Of a stretch of DNA of 64,000 bases, positions 50,740 through 59,148 are shown one piece after another. The stretch's first letter is position 1. Each line of letters opens with the position of its first letter. Source of the stretch: SB15 sp964639245 (lineage in GTDB: Bacteria; Chloroflexota; Anaerolineae; Aggregatilineales; J027); assembly GCA_964639245.1 (NCBI GenBank), contig CAZXCU010000007.1, forward strand, positions 62,001 through 126,000. Reading direction: 5' to 3'. The notes below the pieces were generated by a model. It made no database searches. It had not been told where the DNA came from and was given only the letters and a program-made list of their open reading frames with translations. Both the position numbers and the translations under genes were made by a program.

Positions 50740-51196
50740 AGGAGCGCTGTTCCCACATCTGACGGGTCAACTGCATATGCCCCAGATGCAAACCAACATG
50801 CTCCAGCGCGTGCAAAATCGCCCATCCCACCGAAAAAATCTGTTCCCCATGATAGGGCGATTTGCGCGGCAAGGCCAACTCTTCCAGCGTCAAACGGGAA
50901 AGTGCATTGCGAACATAGGTACGGTTGTCCGCCAACATCTGTTTCAGCGTGGCAGCATCTAACCCGCTGGCTTGAAATTCCGCGTCCCGATTCCGATTCG
51001 AGGATTCCTGCAAGGCAACATCGCCCACCCAGAAGCGGGTCGAACCCACAATATGCACCACCAGCACGACCATCGAATTGGTATCGGCTAGCGGTTGCCA
51101 GTCGAGCGCTTCTTGGGGCAGTCCTTCAAAGGATTTTTCAAGTTCCCGGTGCAGTCTTTCTAACACGTCCATATAGTGTTCAAAAAATGGATTCAC
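50738..51196 (-). CDS. DinB-like four-helix protein
   Basis: 152 residues from the GTG at 51196 (GAGG nine bases upstream); the ATG at 51259 lies in a poor extension. Four-helix bundle with NPFFEHYMDVLERLHRELEKSFEGLPQEALDWQP, MVVLVVHIVGSTRFWVGDVAL, and HALEHVGLHLGHMQLTRQMW. The His residues of VVHI and of HALEHVGLHLGH fit the DinB metal site. DinB proteins bind a metal and act in stress or thiol metabolism; the role is not clear. Confidence 0.78.
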   Translation of the reverse strand: MNPFFEHYMDVLERLHRELEKSFEGLPQEALDWQPLADTNSMVVLVVHIVGSTRFWVGDVALQESSNRNRDAEFQASGLDAATLKQMLADNRTYVRNALSRLTLEELALPRKSPYHGEQIFSVGWAILHALEHVGLHLGHMQLTRQMWEQRS

Positions 51197-51338
51197 GCTG
51201 ATTTTCCTCTCTAAAATACACCGGATGATTATACAGAAGGAAATAAAAAAATCGCGCACGCATGGTCAGATTGGACTTCCCATTTCTGGCTTTCGTCGGT
51301 AGCATCCAACCCGCTTTACAAACATCAGGAAAACACTC

Positions 51339-51890
51339 ATGCCCACTTTAAGCCGTTTTACCGAAGCCACGCTGCCAGACCCTTACGCCCACCAAATTCG
51401 GGATTTCATCCGTATTCGCTGGTTTGATGCCTACCAGTTCGACCTCCACGCGCCGATTATGCCCCCCGAATGGCAGGCAATTTTTTACGTTCTGGTGGAA
51501 GAACACGTCCTTTTTAGCCATGCAACCACCGTCATACGGGAAGTCACTTGCGCGGGGCAAACCTATCGCGGTGGAGGATTAAGCGGCGTATTTACCTATC
51601 CAGCATTTGAAAAAAGGGGTTATGGCGCACAGGTGGTGAGAGCAGCCACCGACTCGCAAACAGCCGACGCATTCGATGTCGCAATTTTATGGACATCCCC
51701 GCCATTGGTGGGCTTTTATCAAAAAGCAAGTTGGGAACATCACCCCGCCGTCGAAATCCTCAAAGGTCATCCCGACCACCCCGAGAAAATGGATGCCCTC
51801 GTGATGATTCGATTCTTGTCTGACCGGGCGCGGGCCAACCAAACCATATTTTTAACCCACCCCATTTATATCGGGGAACATTCCTGGTAA
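51339..51890 (+). CDS. GNAT family acetyltransferase
   Basis: 183 residues. The acetyl-CoA motif is in GVFTYPAFEKRGYGAQVVRAATDS, flanked by VLVEEHVLFSHATTVIREV upstream and DAFDVAILWTSPPLVGFYQKASWEHHPAVEIL downstream. The GNAT core is complete. The substrate is unknown. Monocistronic. Confidence 0.8.
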   Translation: MPTLSRFTEATLPDPYAHQIRDFIRIRWFDAYQFDLHAPIMPPEWQAIFYVLVEEHVLFSHATTVIREVTCAGQTYRGGGLSGVFTYPAFEKRGYGAQVVRAATDSQTADAFDVAILWTSPPLVGFYQKASWEHHPAVEILKGHPDHPEKMDALVMIRFLSDRARANQTIFLTHPIYIGEHSW

Positions 51891-51902
51891 GGGGTAACAG
51901 AT

Positions 51903-51929
51903 AAAAAAATGGGGCGGACATCGCCCCAT
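51903..51929 (-). terminator. Intrinsic terminator of clpB
   Basis: ATGGGGCG-GACAT-CGCCCCAT is a perfect eight-pair stem (51909-51929). On the minus strand it is followed by a run of Ts (51903-51909), 8 bp after the clpB stop. Confidence 0.82.
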
Positions 51930-51936
51930 CCAAAGC

Positions 51937-54534
51937 CTACGCATATTCGGGTTCAAGACTGGTGAAGATCATCTTTTCACCGTCAAAGTCAATCACAAGC
52001 TGGTCGCCTTCACGTACATCGCCCTGCAAAATGTGGAGCGCCAGTTCATCGGCAAGTTCGCGCTGAATCACCCGTTTCAAGGGACGCGCCCCGAACACCG
52101 GGTCAAAGCCACGCCGTGCCAATTCCGCCCGCGCTTCATCCGTGATGGCAAAGCTGATGCCGCGCTGACGCATCAAGTTCGCCAGCCGTTGTAGTTGAAT
52201 ATCCACAATCTGTACCAGATGCTGCTCGGTCAGGCTGTGGAAGATGATCATATCATCCAGACGATTCAAAAATTCTGGGCGGAACACATGGTCAAGTTCG
52301 CTCATGATGCTCCCGCGCAGCAAATCCGCGTCGGCATTGCCCATCTGCTTAATCAAACTGCTGCCCGCGTTGCTGGTCAAAATAATGACCGTGTGGGTGA
52401 AATCCACCGTGCGCCCCTGCCCGTCGGTTAAACGCCCTTCGTCAAACACCTGCAAAAAGACGTTAAAAACTTCGGGATGCGCTTTTTCGACCTCATCAAA
52501 CAGCACCACCGAATAGGGGCGGCGGCGTACCGATTCGGTCAACTGTCCGCCTTCCTCATAACCCACATAACCGGGCGGCGCACCAATCAAACGTGCCACA
52601 CTGTGCCGTTCGCCATATTCGCTCATGTCAATCCGTACCATCGCGGCGGGGTCATCAAACATGAATTCGGCAAGGGCGCGGGCAAGTTCGGTTTTACCCA
52701 CCCCGGTTGGCCCTAAAAACAGGAAAACCCCAATCGGACGGTTAGGATCTTGCAAGCCCGCCCGACTCCGCCGCACCGCCGCCGAGACTGCATGGACAGC
52801 ATCTTCCTGTCCAATCACACGCTGATGCAGGCGTTCTTCCATTTTGATAAGTTTTTCGACTTCGCCTTCAATCAAGCGGGTAATGGGAATGCCTGTCCAG
52901 CGCGAAACGACTCCGGCAATTTCATCGGCATCGACTTCTTCCTTGAGCATCGCCACCCCATCGGCCTGCATGTGCTGGAGGGTGGATTCGCGTTCGGCAA
53001 GTTCCCGTTCCAGACGGGGCAGTTCGCCGTAGCGCAATTTTGCTGCCGATTCCAAGTCGGACAGGCGTTCGGCGCGTTCTAACTGCGTCCGCAATTCATC
53101 CATTTTTTCCTTAATTTCGCGGATAGACTGAATCGCATCTTTTTCTGCCTGCCAGCGTGCCATCAATGCGGCATGGTCTTCGCGTAAATCGGCAAGGAGT
53201 TTTTCGATGGCTTCTAACCGTTCTTTGGAGGCTTTGTCTTTTTCCTTGCGGAGCGCCTCCCGTTCAATTTCCAACTGCATCATGTCGCGTTCTTTGGTAT
53301 CCACCGCGCTTGGTTTGGAGTCAATTTCCATTTTCAGGCGCGAAGCCGCTTCGTCAATCAAGTCAATCGCTTTGTCGGGTAGCTGGCGGTCAGGGATATA
53401 ACGGTGGCTGAGGGTGGCGGCGGCAATCACGGCGCTGTCCTGAATCCGCACCCCGTGATGCACTTCGTAACGTTCTTTCAAGCCGCGCAAAATGCTAATC
53501 GTTTCTTCGACGGTGGGTTCGTCCACCAGAACAGGTTGAAAGCGCCGTTCCAGCGCAGCATCTTTTTCGATATGTTTGCGGTATTCATCCAGCGTGGTTG
53601 CGCCAATTGCGTGCAGTTCGCCGCGTGCCAGCATCGGTTTGAGCATGTTGCTGGCATCCATCGCTCCTTCCGCCGCCCCCGCCCCGACAATCGTGTGCAG
53701 TTCATCCAAAAACAGGATGACTTCGCCATCACTTTCGGAAACTTCCTTGAGAACAGCTTTCAGACGTTCTTCAAATTCACCGCGAAATTTTGCGCCAGCG
53801 ACCAACGCGCCCATATCCAGCGCGATAATGCGTTTGTTCCGCAGTCCTTCGGGGACATCCCCATTGATAATGCGCTGACTCAAGCCTTCCGCAATCGCGG
53901 TTTTACCAACCCCTGCCTCCCCGATCAAGACCGGGTTGTTCTTGGTACGACGGCTCAACACCTGCACCACCCGGCGAATTTCTTCATCCCGCCCGATGAC
54001 CGGATCAATTTTGCCCTGCCGCGCAAGGGCAGTTAAATCGCGGCCATATTTTTCCAGACTTTGATAGGTGCTTTCGGGGTCTTGGCTGGTGATGCGCTGC
54101 GCCCCGCGAATGGTTGTTAATGCCCGCAGCACTTCATCATAAGTAATGCCATGACGGGTCAGCAAATCGCGTACCGTTTTTTCATCGGTGAGTGCCAGCA
54201 GCAGATGTTCCGTGCTAACGTACTCATCTTTCATCTTCTTGGCTTCTTTTTCGGCTTGCCCGATGAGCTGCTGGCTGGCGCGACTCACACTGGCGTTGAC
54301 ATTACTGCCATATACTTTCGCAATCGTGTCCAATTTGGCCTGTACATCGGCGAGAACGAGCTGCGGACGTGCGCCAATTTTAGCCACCACTTCACGCACC
54401 ACCCCTTCCGGTTGCTGCAATAAGGCCAGCAACATATGCACGGGTTCAATATTTGTATGTCCGAGTTCATGCGCGAGAGTCTGGCTGGCTAACAAGGCCT
54501 GCTGTGCTTTATTGGTATACTGGTTCATATTCAT
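51937..54534 (-). CDS. clpB: ClpB, AAA+ disaggregase chaperone
   Basis: 865 residues from the ATG at 54534 (MNMNQYTNKAQQALL); an ATG at 54549 directly follows GGAGGG and is too close. The N domain, D1 ATPase with GEAGVGKTAIAEGL (near 207), the middle coiled coil (about 395-525, ERDMMQLEIEREALRKEKDKASKERLEAIEKLLADL) and D2 with GPTGVGKTELARALAEF (near 600) and the GYVGYEEGG pore motif are all present. It works with DnaK to dissolve aggregates. No CIRCE (TTAGCACTC-N9-GAGTGCTAA) is seen upstream; the region before the start is AT-rich. Confidence 0.96.
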   Translation of the reverse strand: MNMNQYTNKAQQALLASQTLAHELGHTNIEPVHMLLALLQQPEGVVREVVAKIGARPQLVLADVQAKLDTIAKVYGSNVNASVSRASQQLIGQAEKEAKKMKDEYVSTEHLLLALTDEKTVRDLLTRHGITYDEVLRALTTIRGAQRITSQDPESTYQSLEKYGRDLTALARQGKIDPVIGRDEEIRRVVQVLSRRTKNNPVLIGEAGVGKTAIAEGLSQRIINGDVPEGLRNKRIIALDMGALVAGAKFRGEFEERLKAVLKEVSESDGEVILFLDELHTIVGAGAAEGAMDASNMLKPMLARGELHAIGATTLDEYRKHIEKDAALERRFQPVLVDEPTVEETISILRGLKERYEVHHGVRIQDSAVIAAATLSHRYIPDRQLPDKAIDLIDEAASRLKMEIDSKPSAVDTKERDMMQLEIEREALRKEKDKASKERLEAIEKLLADLREDHAALMARWQAEKDAIQSIREIKEKMDELRTQLERAERLSDLESAAKLRYGELPRLERELAERESTLQHMQADGVAMLKEEVDADEIAGVVSRWTGIPITRLIEGEVEKLIKMEERLHQRVIGQEDAVHAVSAAVRRSRAGLQDPNRPIGVFLFLGPTGVGKTELARALAEFMFDDPAAMVRIDMSEYGERHSVARLIGAPPGYVGYEEGGQLTESVRRRPYSVVLFDEVEKAHPEVFNVFLQVFDEGRLTDGQGRTVDFTHTVIILTSNAGSSLIKQMGNADADLLRGSIMSELDHVFRPEFLNRLDDMIIFHSLTEQHLVQIVDIQLQRLANLMRQRGISFAITDEARAELARRGFDPVFGARPLKRVIQRELADELALHILQGDVREGDQLVIDFDGEKMIFTSLEPEYA

Positions 54535-54634
54535 GGGTAATAAAAACATCCCTCCATTAGTTCTACTATTAAGTTTAGATTAGTTGTATAAAAATAATCT
54601 CATAATTTCGTTAAAATTAAATCAACATGGGTAG

Positions 54635-54715
54635 GACTATTTTCTTACCCCCGGGCGTGCCTTCCCCCCCAAAGTTTGGGGTTAGGAAAACCTCACCTTT
54701 CCCTTACCATGAAAG
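54635..54715. repeat. Decayed C-tract repeat upstream of the small membrane gene
   Basis: TTACCCCCGGGCGTGCCTTCC, CCCCAAAG, TTTGGGG and CCTCACC resemble the other C/G-tract repeats but are degenerate and only partly paired. Confidence 0.35.
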
Positions 54716-54740
54716 AGGAATAGATTTAAGGACGTTACCA

Positions 54741-54923
54741 ATGGGAATGATGCTCTATGGGGTTCTAGCGCTGGTCGCTGTCGTGAGCATTCCCGTCTTG
54801 TTAAGAATGCTCGTCCGCGTAACGTTGTTTTCTTTTGTGGCGTATTTGATTGGGCTTCTGATTTACGAAACCCTTTACTCTGAACAACCCGGCAAGACTA
54901 CCCGCCGTCATCTCAAAAAATAG
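54741..54923 (+). CDS. Small membrane protein, one or two helices
   Basis: 60 residues from the ATG at 54741 (AAGGA eight bases upstream); the longer frame starts in the repeat. A hydrophobic run YGVLALVAVVSIPVLLRMLVRVTLFSFVAYLIGLLIYETL leads to a basic end (KTTRRHLKK). Unknown function; divergent from clpB with 206 bp between the two start codons. Confidence 0.6.
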   Translation: MGMMLYGVLALVAVVSIPVLLRMLVRVTLFSFVAYLIGLLIYETLYSEQPGKTTRRHLKK

Positions 54924-54934
54924 TGAGCGAGATC

Positions 54935-54964
54935 ATGAGCAGGGGGGGAGCAATCCCCCCTCAT
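54935..54964. terminator. GC-rich stem-loop between convergent genes
   Basis: ATGA-GCA-GGGGGGG-AGCAAT-CCCCCC-TCAT forms a strong stem, but neither strand has a proper T-run directly after it. It lies between the small membrane gene and the convergent SH3-type gene. It may stop both; confidence is low. Confidence 0.4.
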
Positions 54965-54974
54965 GGAGAAAAAT

Positions 54975-56345
54975 TTAATTGACAGGTTCCGTCCAATAAG
55001 TATTGCCCTGCCCTTCCCCCGTCCAACCAATCATGCCGTTGTATTCGACCTGCCACCACGCCATGCCGGGCGTACACACCGGGCCACCCAGCACAAAAAA
55101 AGTTTCGCCGCCGGGAATTTGCCCCACCAATTCCGATTGAGTCGTCGGTTCAGCGCGGAGGTTGTTGGCTGCGCCGGGCGTGACCCGTCCCGGTTGGTTG
55201 ACGGTTAAACGCAGGGGCAAAAATCCGTCACAGGTCAGCGCTTCGGGGATGTCCACGGATGCAGCCAAAAATCCGGTTGGGGCAGATGCTCCCTGAGGCG
55301 GGTGATACACAACGGAAAGGAACGACGCATCCGGCACATCCCCAAGCGGGGTAACGGCAACTTGCTGGGCGTTGGTCACTTCATAGGCAAAAATAGCGCC
55401 GGTTGGGGGTGAAAAAGTTACCCACCCATTCGGTGTAGCAGCAACAACGTTGGTCTCCGAGGCGTAGGGAATAACTTGGCTGCTGCCATCCCGAAAAATC
55501 AGGGTGGACTCCTGCGATTGAAATTCGCTCAGCAGCACCGCCCGCCCGTCCGCCACCCAGCGCGGAAAGCCCAAGCTCGTATTGCCCGGTTCAACATAGA
55601 CCATTTGCCCGGGGTTGTCCGTTGCATCGGCGTAATAAATCGTGTTAAACGGGCCAAACATCATTTCCATTTCAAGCGGAAAACGCTCATCGCGTACTGC
55701 AAAAACCTGTTCACCCGTCAAATCGAGATAGTCGCCCGCCATAATCAGCCCGCCGTTCGACTCGCGGACTTCGCCTACTTGCGGATCCCAGAGGCGGTAA
55801 CGTCCTTCGACAATCCCGTCGCAGGCAAAACACGACCCCGCCAATTCAATTCCTTCGGCTGTCCAATAGCCAAAAATGGGATAGATGCCCGTTTGAGTCA
55901 AATCTTCGACAGACCGCTGCACCAGGATAGTGCCGCTTGCCACTTCGACAATAAAAATTTCCCCGTAAAAGGGTTGCTCCTGGGAAAATTCCCGCACCAC
56001 ATAAAGTGCAACCAGCGTGCCATCGGGACTAACTGCCCCCACGCCAAATGCCATCGGTTGGGCAAACGGGGCGATAAAACTAAAGCAGCAACTGTCCGCT
56101 TCTAAATCGGCAACCACGACTTCATAGGTATCGCTGATGGCAGCCAGATACCGCCCATCTACGGAGGTGGCTGCCGAACGCACCGCGATGGGGAGTTGAA
56201 TCTGGGTCACGTTTTCCGGCGTAATTTCATACAAGGTCTGGTTATTAAAATCGTGAACGACCACACGCCAATCGGAGTCCGATTGCGCCCCTACAGAAAT
56301 GGAAAACCAACCGATTAATAGCGTCACCAGCAAGGCCAAGCGCAT
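54975..56345 (-). CDS. Secreted WD40-like protein with C-terminal SH3b-type domain
   Basis: 456 residues from the ATG at 56345 (AAAGG nine bases upstream). Signal peptide (RLALLVTLLIGWFSISVGAQ), a propeller-like part with WRVVVHDFNNQTLYEITPENV, SVDGRYLAAISDTYEVVVADL, SPDGTLVALYVV, and a C-terminal SH3b-type domain (VTPGAANNLRAEPTTQSELVGQIPGGETFFVLGGPVCTPGMAWWQVEYNGMIGWTGEG). SH3b domains bind cell-wall peptides, so the protein may attach to the envelope. It is divergent from the MFS gene, 80 bp away. Confidence 0.75.
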   Translation of the reverse strand: MRLALLVTLLIGWFSISVGAQSDSDWRVVVHDFNNQTLYEITPENVTQIQLPIAVRSAATSVDGRYLAAISDTYEVVVADLEADSCCFSFIAPFAQPMAFGVGAVSPDGTLVALYVVREFSQEQPFYGEIFIVEVASGTILVQRSVEDLTQTGIYPIFGYWTAEGIELAGSCFACDGIVEGRYRLWDPQVGEVRESNGGLIMAGDYLDLTGEQVFAVRDERFPLEMEMMFGPFNTIYYADATDNPGQMVYVEPGNTSLGFPRWVADGRAVLLSEFQSQESTLIFRDGSSQVIPYASETNVVAATPNGWVTFSPPTGAIFAYEVTNAQQVAVTPLGDVPDASFLSVVYHPPQGASAPTGFLAASVDIPEALTCDGFLPLRLTVNQPGRVTPGAANNLRAEPTTQSELVGQIPGGETFFVLGGPVCTPGMAWWQVEYNGMIGWTGEGQGNTYWTEPVN

Positions 56346-56390
56346 AAATCTCATCCTTTGGTCTGAACCCAAATGGGATTCATTACGTAT

Positions 56391-56396
56391 TATAAT
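56391..56396 (+). promoter_or_regulatory. Candidate -10 box of the MFS gene
   Basis: A perfect TATAAT, 30 bp before the start codon and inside an AT-rich stretch. No clear -35 was found 17 bp upstream, so this is only half a promoter. Confidence 0.35.
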
Positions 56397-56425
56397 GAAG
56401 GGACATCGTTAAGGAAATTTTTTGA

Positions 56426-57664
56426 ATGAAACTCCATGAAATTCCCCCGAAACTGCTCTGGTTGACTCTCACGATGATTATTGCAAATCTCGCTTCCAGC
56501 ATGTATTTCCCCCTGCTGCCTTTGTACCTTGAATCATTGGGAGCAAGCACCCGCGATATTGGCTTTTTCTTCACCACGGTGGTGGTGCTGTCGATTAGTT
56601 TTCGGATTCTCGGCGGGTGGATTTCGGACACGATGGGACGCTTGGTAACGGTAGCGCTGGGTGGGAGCATCGGGATGGCGGCCATCACGTTTTACACCCT
56701 CGCGCCGACATGGGAACTAGCCATCATCGGGGCATTGTTTGGCGAAATGGGGTCATCGCTGGTGGGGCCAAGTTTTCAAGCCTATACCGCCGAAAGCGCT
56801 CCCGAAGGCAAAACCAGCAGCACCTTTGGCTTGGTGAATGGCCTGTTTTTCATCTGCATGATTATTGGCCCCTTGTTGGGGGGATTTTTAGCCGAATATT
56901 ACGGCTATAAAACCATGATGTGGGTCGCCACCGGCATTTTTGTCATCGCCACCACCATGCGAATCTGGTTGGCACGCGGTTCAAACCCGCAGATCAATTT
57001 CAAAGCGCTGAAACCGCAAAAATTGGTCGCGGAGGTGCGCGGTTTGGTGGGGTTGTTCATGCTAGGCGGGCTGCTGATGTGGCTGTTCATCATTGATGGC
57101 TTTCTCGACGCTGGTTTTCAGTTGGTGATTCCGTTTTTGCCCAAGTACATTACCGACATTGGCAACTTGCAGGAAAGTGATTACGGGGCGCTGTTCGCGC
57201 TGATGGCATTGGTCGCCGCGCTGGTCATGTGGCCTGCCGGAAAATTCGCGGATAAATACAGCGAACGTTGGGCAATTACCCTCGGTATAGCCTTGATGTC
57301 CTGTACATGGATGTTGATTGTCTTGCAACCAACCCCATGGGTTTTTGTGATTGGCTTTGCCATCGCCGGGGTAGGACGAGCATTTGTTGAACCGAGTTTT
57401 TCCGCGCTGATAAGCAAAGCCGTCCCCAAAGAATCGCTGGGCATCACATGGGGCATTTTTATGACCGCGCTTGGCTTTTTAGCCATCCCCGCGCCATATA
57501 TTGGAGGATGGTTATATGAGGAAGTTGACCCCACTGCCCCGTTTATTGCGGCGGTCATGCTCTCATTGGCGGTTGTGCCGTTGGTATTATCCCGATTGCG
57601 CCCCACCCCCACCCCAGAAGCACCCCCCACCCCCATTTTAGAACCCATCATCGAGAGAGCCTAA
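56426..57664 (+). CDS. MFS transporter, drug- or sugar-efflux type
   Basis: 412 residues with 12 membrane helices: LWLTLTMIIANLASSMYFPLLPLYL, GRLVTVALGGSIGMAAITFY (motif A-like, GWISDTMGRLVTVALG), ALFGEMGSSLVGPSFQAYTAESAPEGKTSSTFGLVNGLFFICMIIGPLLGGFL, then six in the second half with WPAGKFADKYSERWAITLGIALM and IAGVGRAFVEPSFSALISKAVP. The Pro-rich tail (PTPTPEAPPTP) is unusual. Substrate unknown. Confidence 0.85.
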   Translation: MKLHEIPPKLLWLTLTMIIANLASSMYFPLLPLYLESLGASTRDIGFFFTTVVVLSISFRILGGWISDTMGRLVTVALGGSIGMAAITFYTLAPTWELAIIGALFGEMGSSLVGPSFQAYTAESAPEGKTSSTFGLVNGLFFICMIIGPLLGGFLAEYYGYKTMMWVATGIFVIATTMRIWLARGSNPQINFKALKPQKLVAEVRGLVGLFMLGGLLMWLFIIDGFLDAGFQLVIPFLPKYITDIGNLQESDYGALFALMALVAALVMWPAGKFADKYSERWAITLGIALMSCTWMLIVLQPTPWVFVIGFAIAGVGRAFVEPSFSALISKAVPKESLGITWGIFMTALGFLAIPAPYIGGWLYEEVDPTAPFIAAVMLSLAVVPLVLSRLRPTPTPEAPPTPILEPIIERA

Positions 57665-57839
57665 ATGCAAATTATTGTGAGAAAAATGGCTTGTAGGAAC
57701 AGCATAAAAGCAACCTTCGGAAAATCTTTGGTAGCTACCACCGCGTGAATCCATCTTCGGGGTATCGCCTCCAAGTTTTGCCCTATAGTATTGAATTTCA
57801 GGCATGTTGTAAAATGCTGCCAAAATTCGAGGATGTTCT

Positions 57840-58964
57840 ATGATCAAAATTCCGGTTTCTGAACCTCTGTTGGATGGCAACGAGCGCGACTATGTGCTGG
57901 ATGCGCTGGATACCAACTGGATTTCTTCGGCGGGCAAATACATCACCGGCTTTGAGGATACCTTCGCGGCCTACTGCGGAGTCAAATATGGGGTGGCGTG
58001 CAGCAACGGCACGACTGCCCTGCATTTAGCCCTCGCCGCGAAAGAGATTGGCTACGGGGATGAGGTCATTATTCCCGATTTCACGCTGATTGCCTCCGCC
58101 ACTATGGTGATTATCACGGGCGCAAAACCCGTGTTGGTGGACGTTGACCCGCAAACCATGTGTATTGATGTGAATTTGATAGAAGCAAAAATCACCGAGC
58201 GCACCAAAGCGATTATGCCTGTCCATATGTACGGGCATCCGGCGGACATGGACGCAATTAATGCCATCGCCGAAAAATATAACCTTTACGTGGTCGAGGA
58301 TGGTGCAGAAGCGCATGGTACAGAATACAAAGGCCGCAAGGTGGGCAGTCTGGCCCATGCAGCGGCGTTTAGCTTTTACGGCAACAAAACCCTCACCACC
58401 GGCGAAGGCGGGATGGTCACAACCGATGACCAAGCACTCGCCGACAAAATGAAAATGTTACGCAACCAAGCCTTTGAACATCCCCGTTTTGTCCATAACC
58501 ATGTCGGATTCAATTACCGCTTGACCAATCTCCAAGCAGCGATTGGACTGGCACAGGCGGAAAAAGCCCAGCAAAAAGCAGACCGCCGCCGCGAAATCGC
58601 CGCTATGTATACCTCTCTGCTCAAGGATGTTCCCGGCATCACCGTTCCGTATGAGGCAGAATGGGCAAAAAGCACCTATTGGATGTACGGTATCTTGATT
58701 GACCGTGAAAAATTTGGGCGCAGCAAACAGGAAGTCGTGGCGGAACTGACCCAAGCGGGCATTGATACCCGTGACTTTTTCTATCCGATGCACCAGCAGC
58801 CCGTGTTCCAGCAGGGCAAAGACCCGCGTTATCCCGATACCTCTGGCAGCTACCCTGTTTCGACTTATTTATATGACAACGGGTTTTATCTGCCGTCGGG
58901 TCTAGGCTTGACCAGCAGCGATATTGAGATCGTGGTGGAAGAATTGCTCAAACTACGACGTTAA
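57840..58964 (+). CDS. DegT/DnrJ/EryC1/StrS sugar aminotransferase
   Basis: 374 residues. PLP lysine at about 183 in FYGNKTLTTGEGGM; other motifs: GKYITGFEDTFAAYCGVKYGVACSNGTTALHLAL, DFTLIASATMVIITGAKPVLVDVDP, PVHMYGHPADMDAI, EDGAEAHGTEYKGRKVG, RLTNLQAAIGLAQ, and PVSTYLYDNGFYLPSGLGL. It transfers an amino group to a keto-sugar nucleotide, forming e.g. a 4-amino sugar for glycans. GAGG precedes the ATG. Monocistronic with a terminator. Confidence 0.92.
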   Translation: MIKIPVSEPLLDGNERDYVLDALDTNWISSAGKYITGFEDTFAAYCGVKYGVACSNGTTALHLALAAKEIGYGDEVIIPDFTLIASATMVIITGAKPVLVDVDPQTMCIDVNLIEAKITERTKAIMPVHMYGHPADMDAINAIAEKYNLYVVEDGAEAHGTEYKGRKVGSLAHAAAFSFYGNKTLTTGEGGMVTTDDQALADKMKMLRNQAFEHPRFVHNHVGFNYRLTNLQAAIGLAQAEKAQQKADRRREIAAMYTSLLKDVPGITVPYEAEWAKSTYWMYGILIDREKFGRSKQEVVAELTQAGIDTRDFFYPMHQQPVFQQGKDPRYPDTSGSYPVSTYLYDNGFYLPSGLGLTSSDIEIVVEELLKLRR

Positions 58965-58971
58965 GTAATGG

Positions 58972-59005
58972 GGGCGAGATATTCTCGCCCAGTATTAATT
59001 TTTCT
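58972..59005 (+). terminator. Intrinsic terminator after the sugar aminotransferase gene
   Basis: GGGCGAGA-TAT-TCTCGCCC (58972-58990) is a perfect eight-pair stem, followed by AGTATTAATTTTT. It starts 8 bp after the stop. Confidence 0.8.
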
Positions 59006-59148
59006 GTGAAAATCCCCTGAAAATGAGTAACTTTTCATCTTTTTTCCATGACAAATACTTATAATGTTTAAGGATGAAGTTCACTTGCGGGGGTTTAACA
59101 AAATATGCTATGGTGATGCCACACGGATTGTCTAGGTAATTTTTTAGT

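Noticed and set aside
54550..54626. Possible CIRCE/HrcA operator before clpB
   Set aside because: The TTAGCACTC...GAGTGCTAA pair is absent.
57665..57839. Another palindromic module (TTGTAGGAACAGCATAAAAGC)
   Set aside because: The second arm is missing and the frame has a mismatch; too decayed to call.
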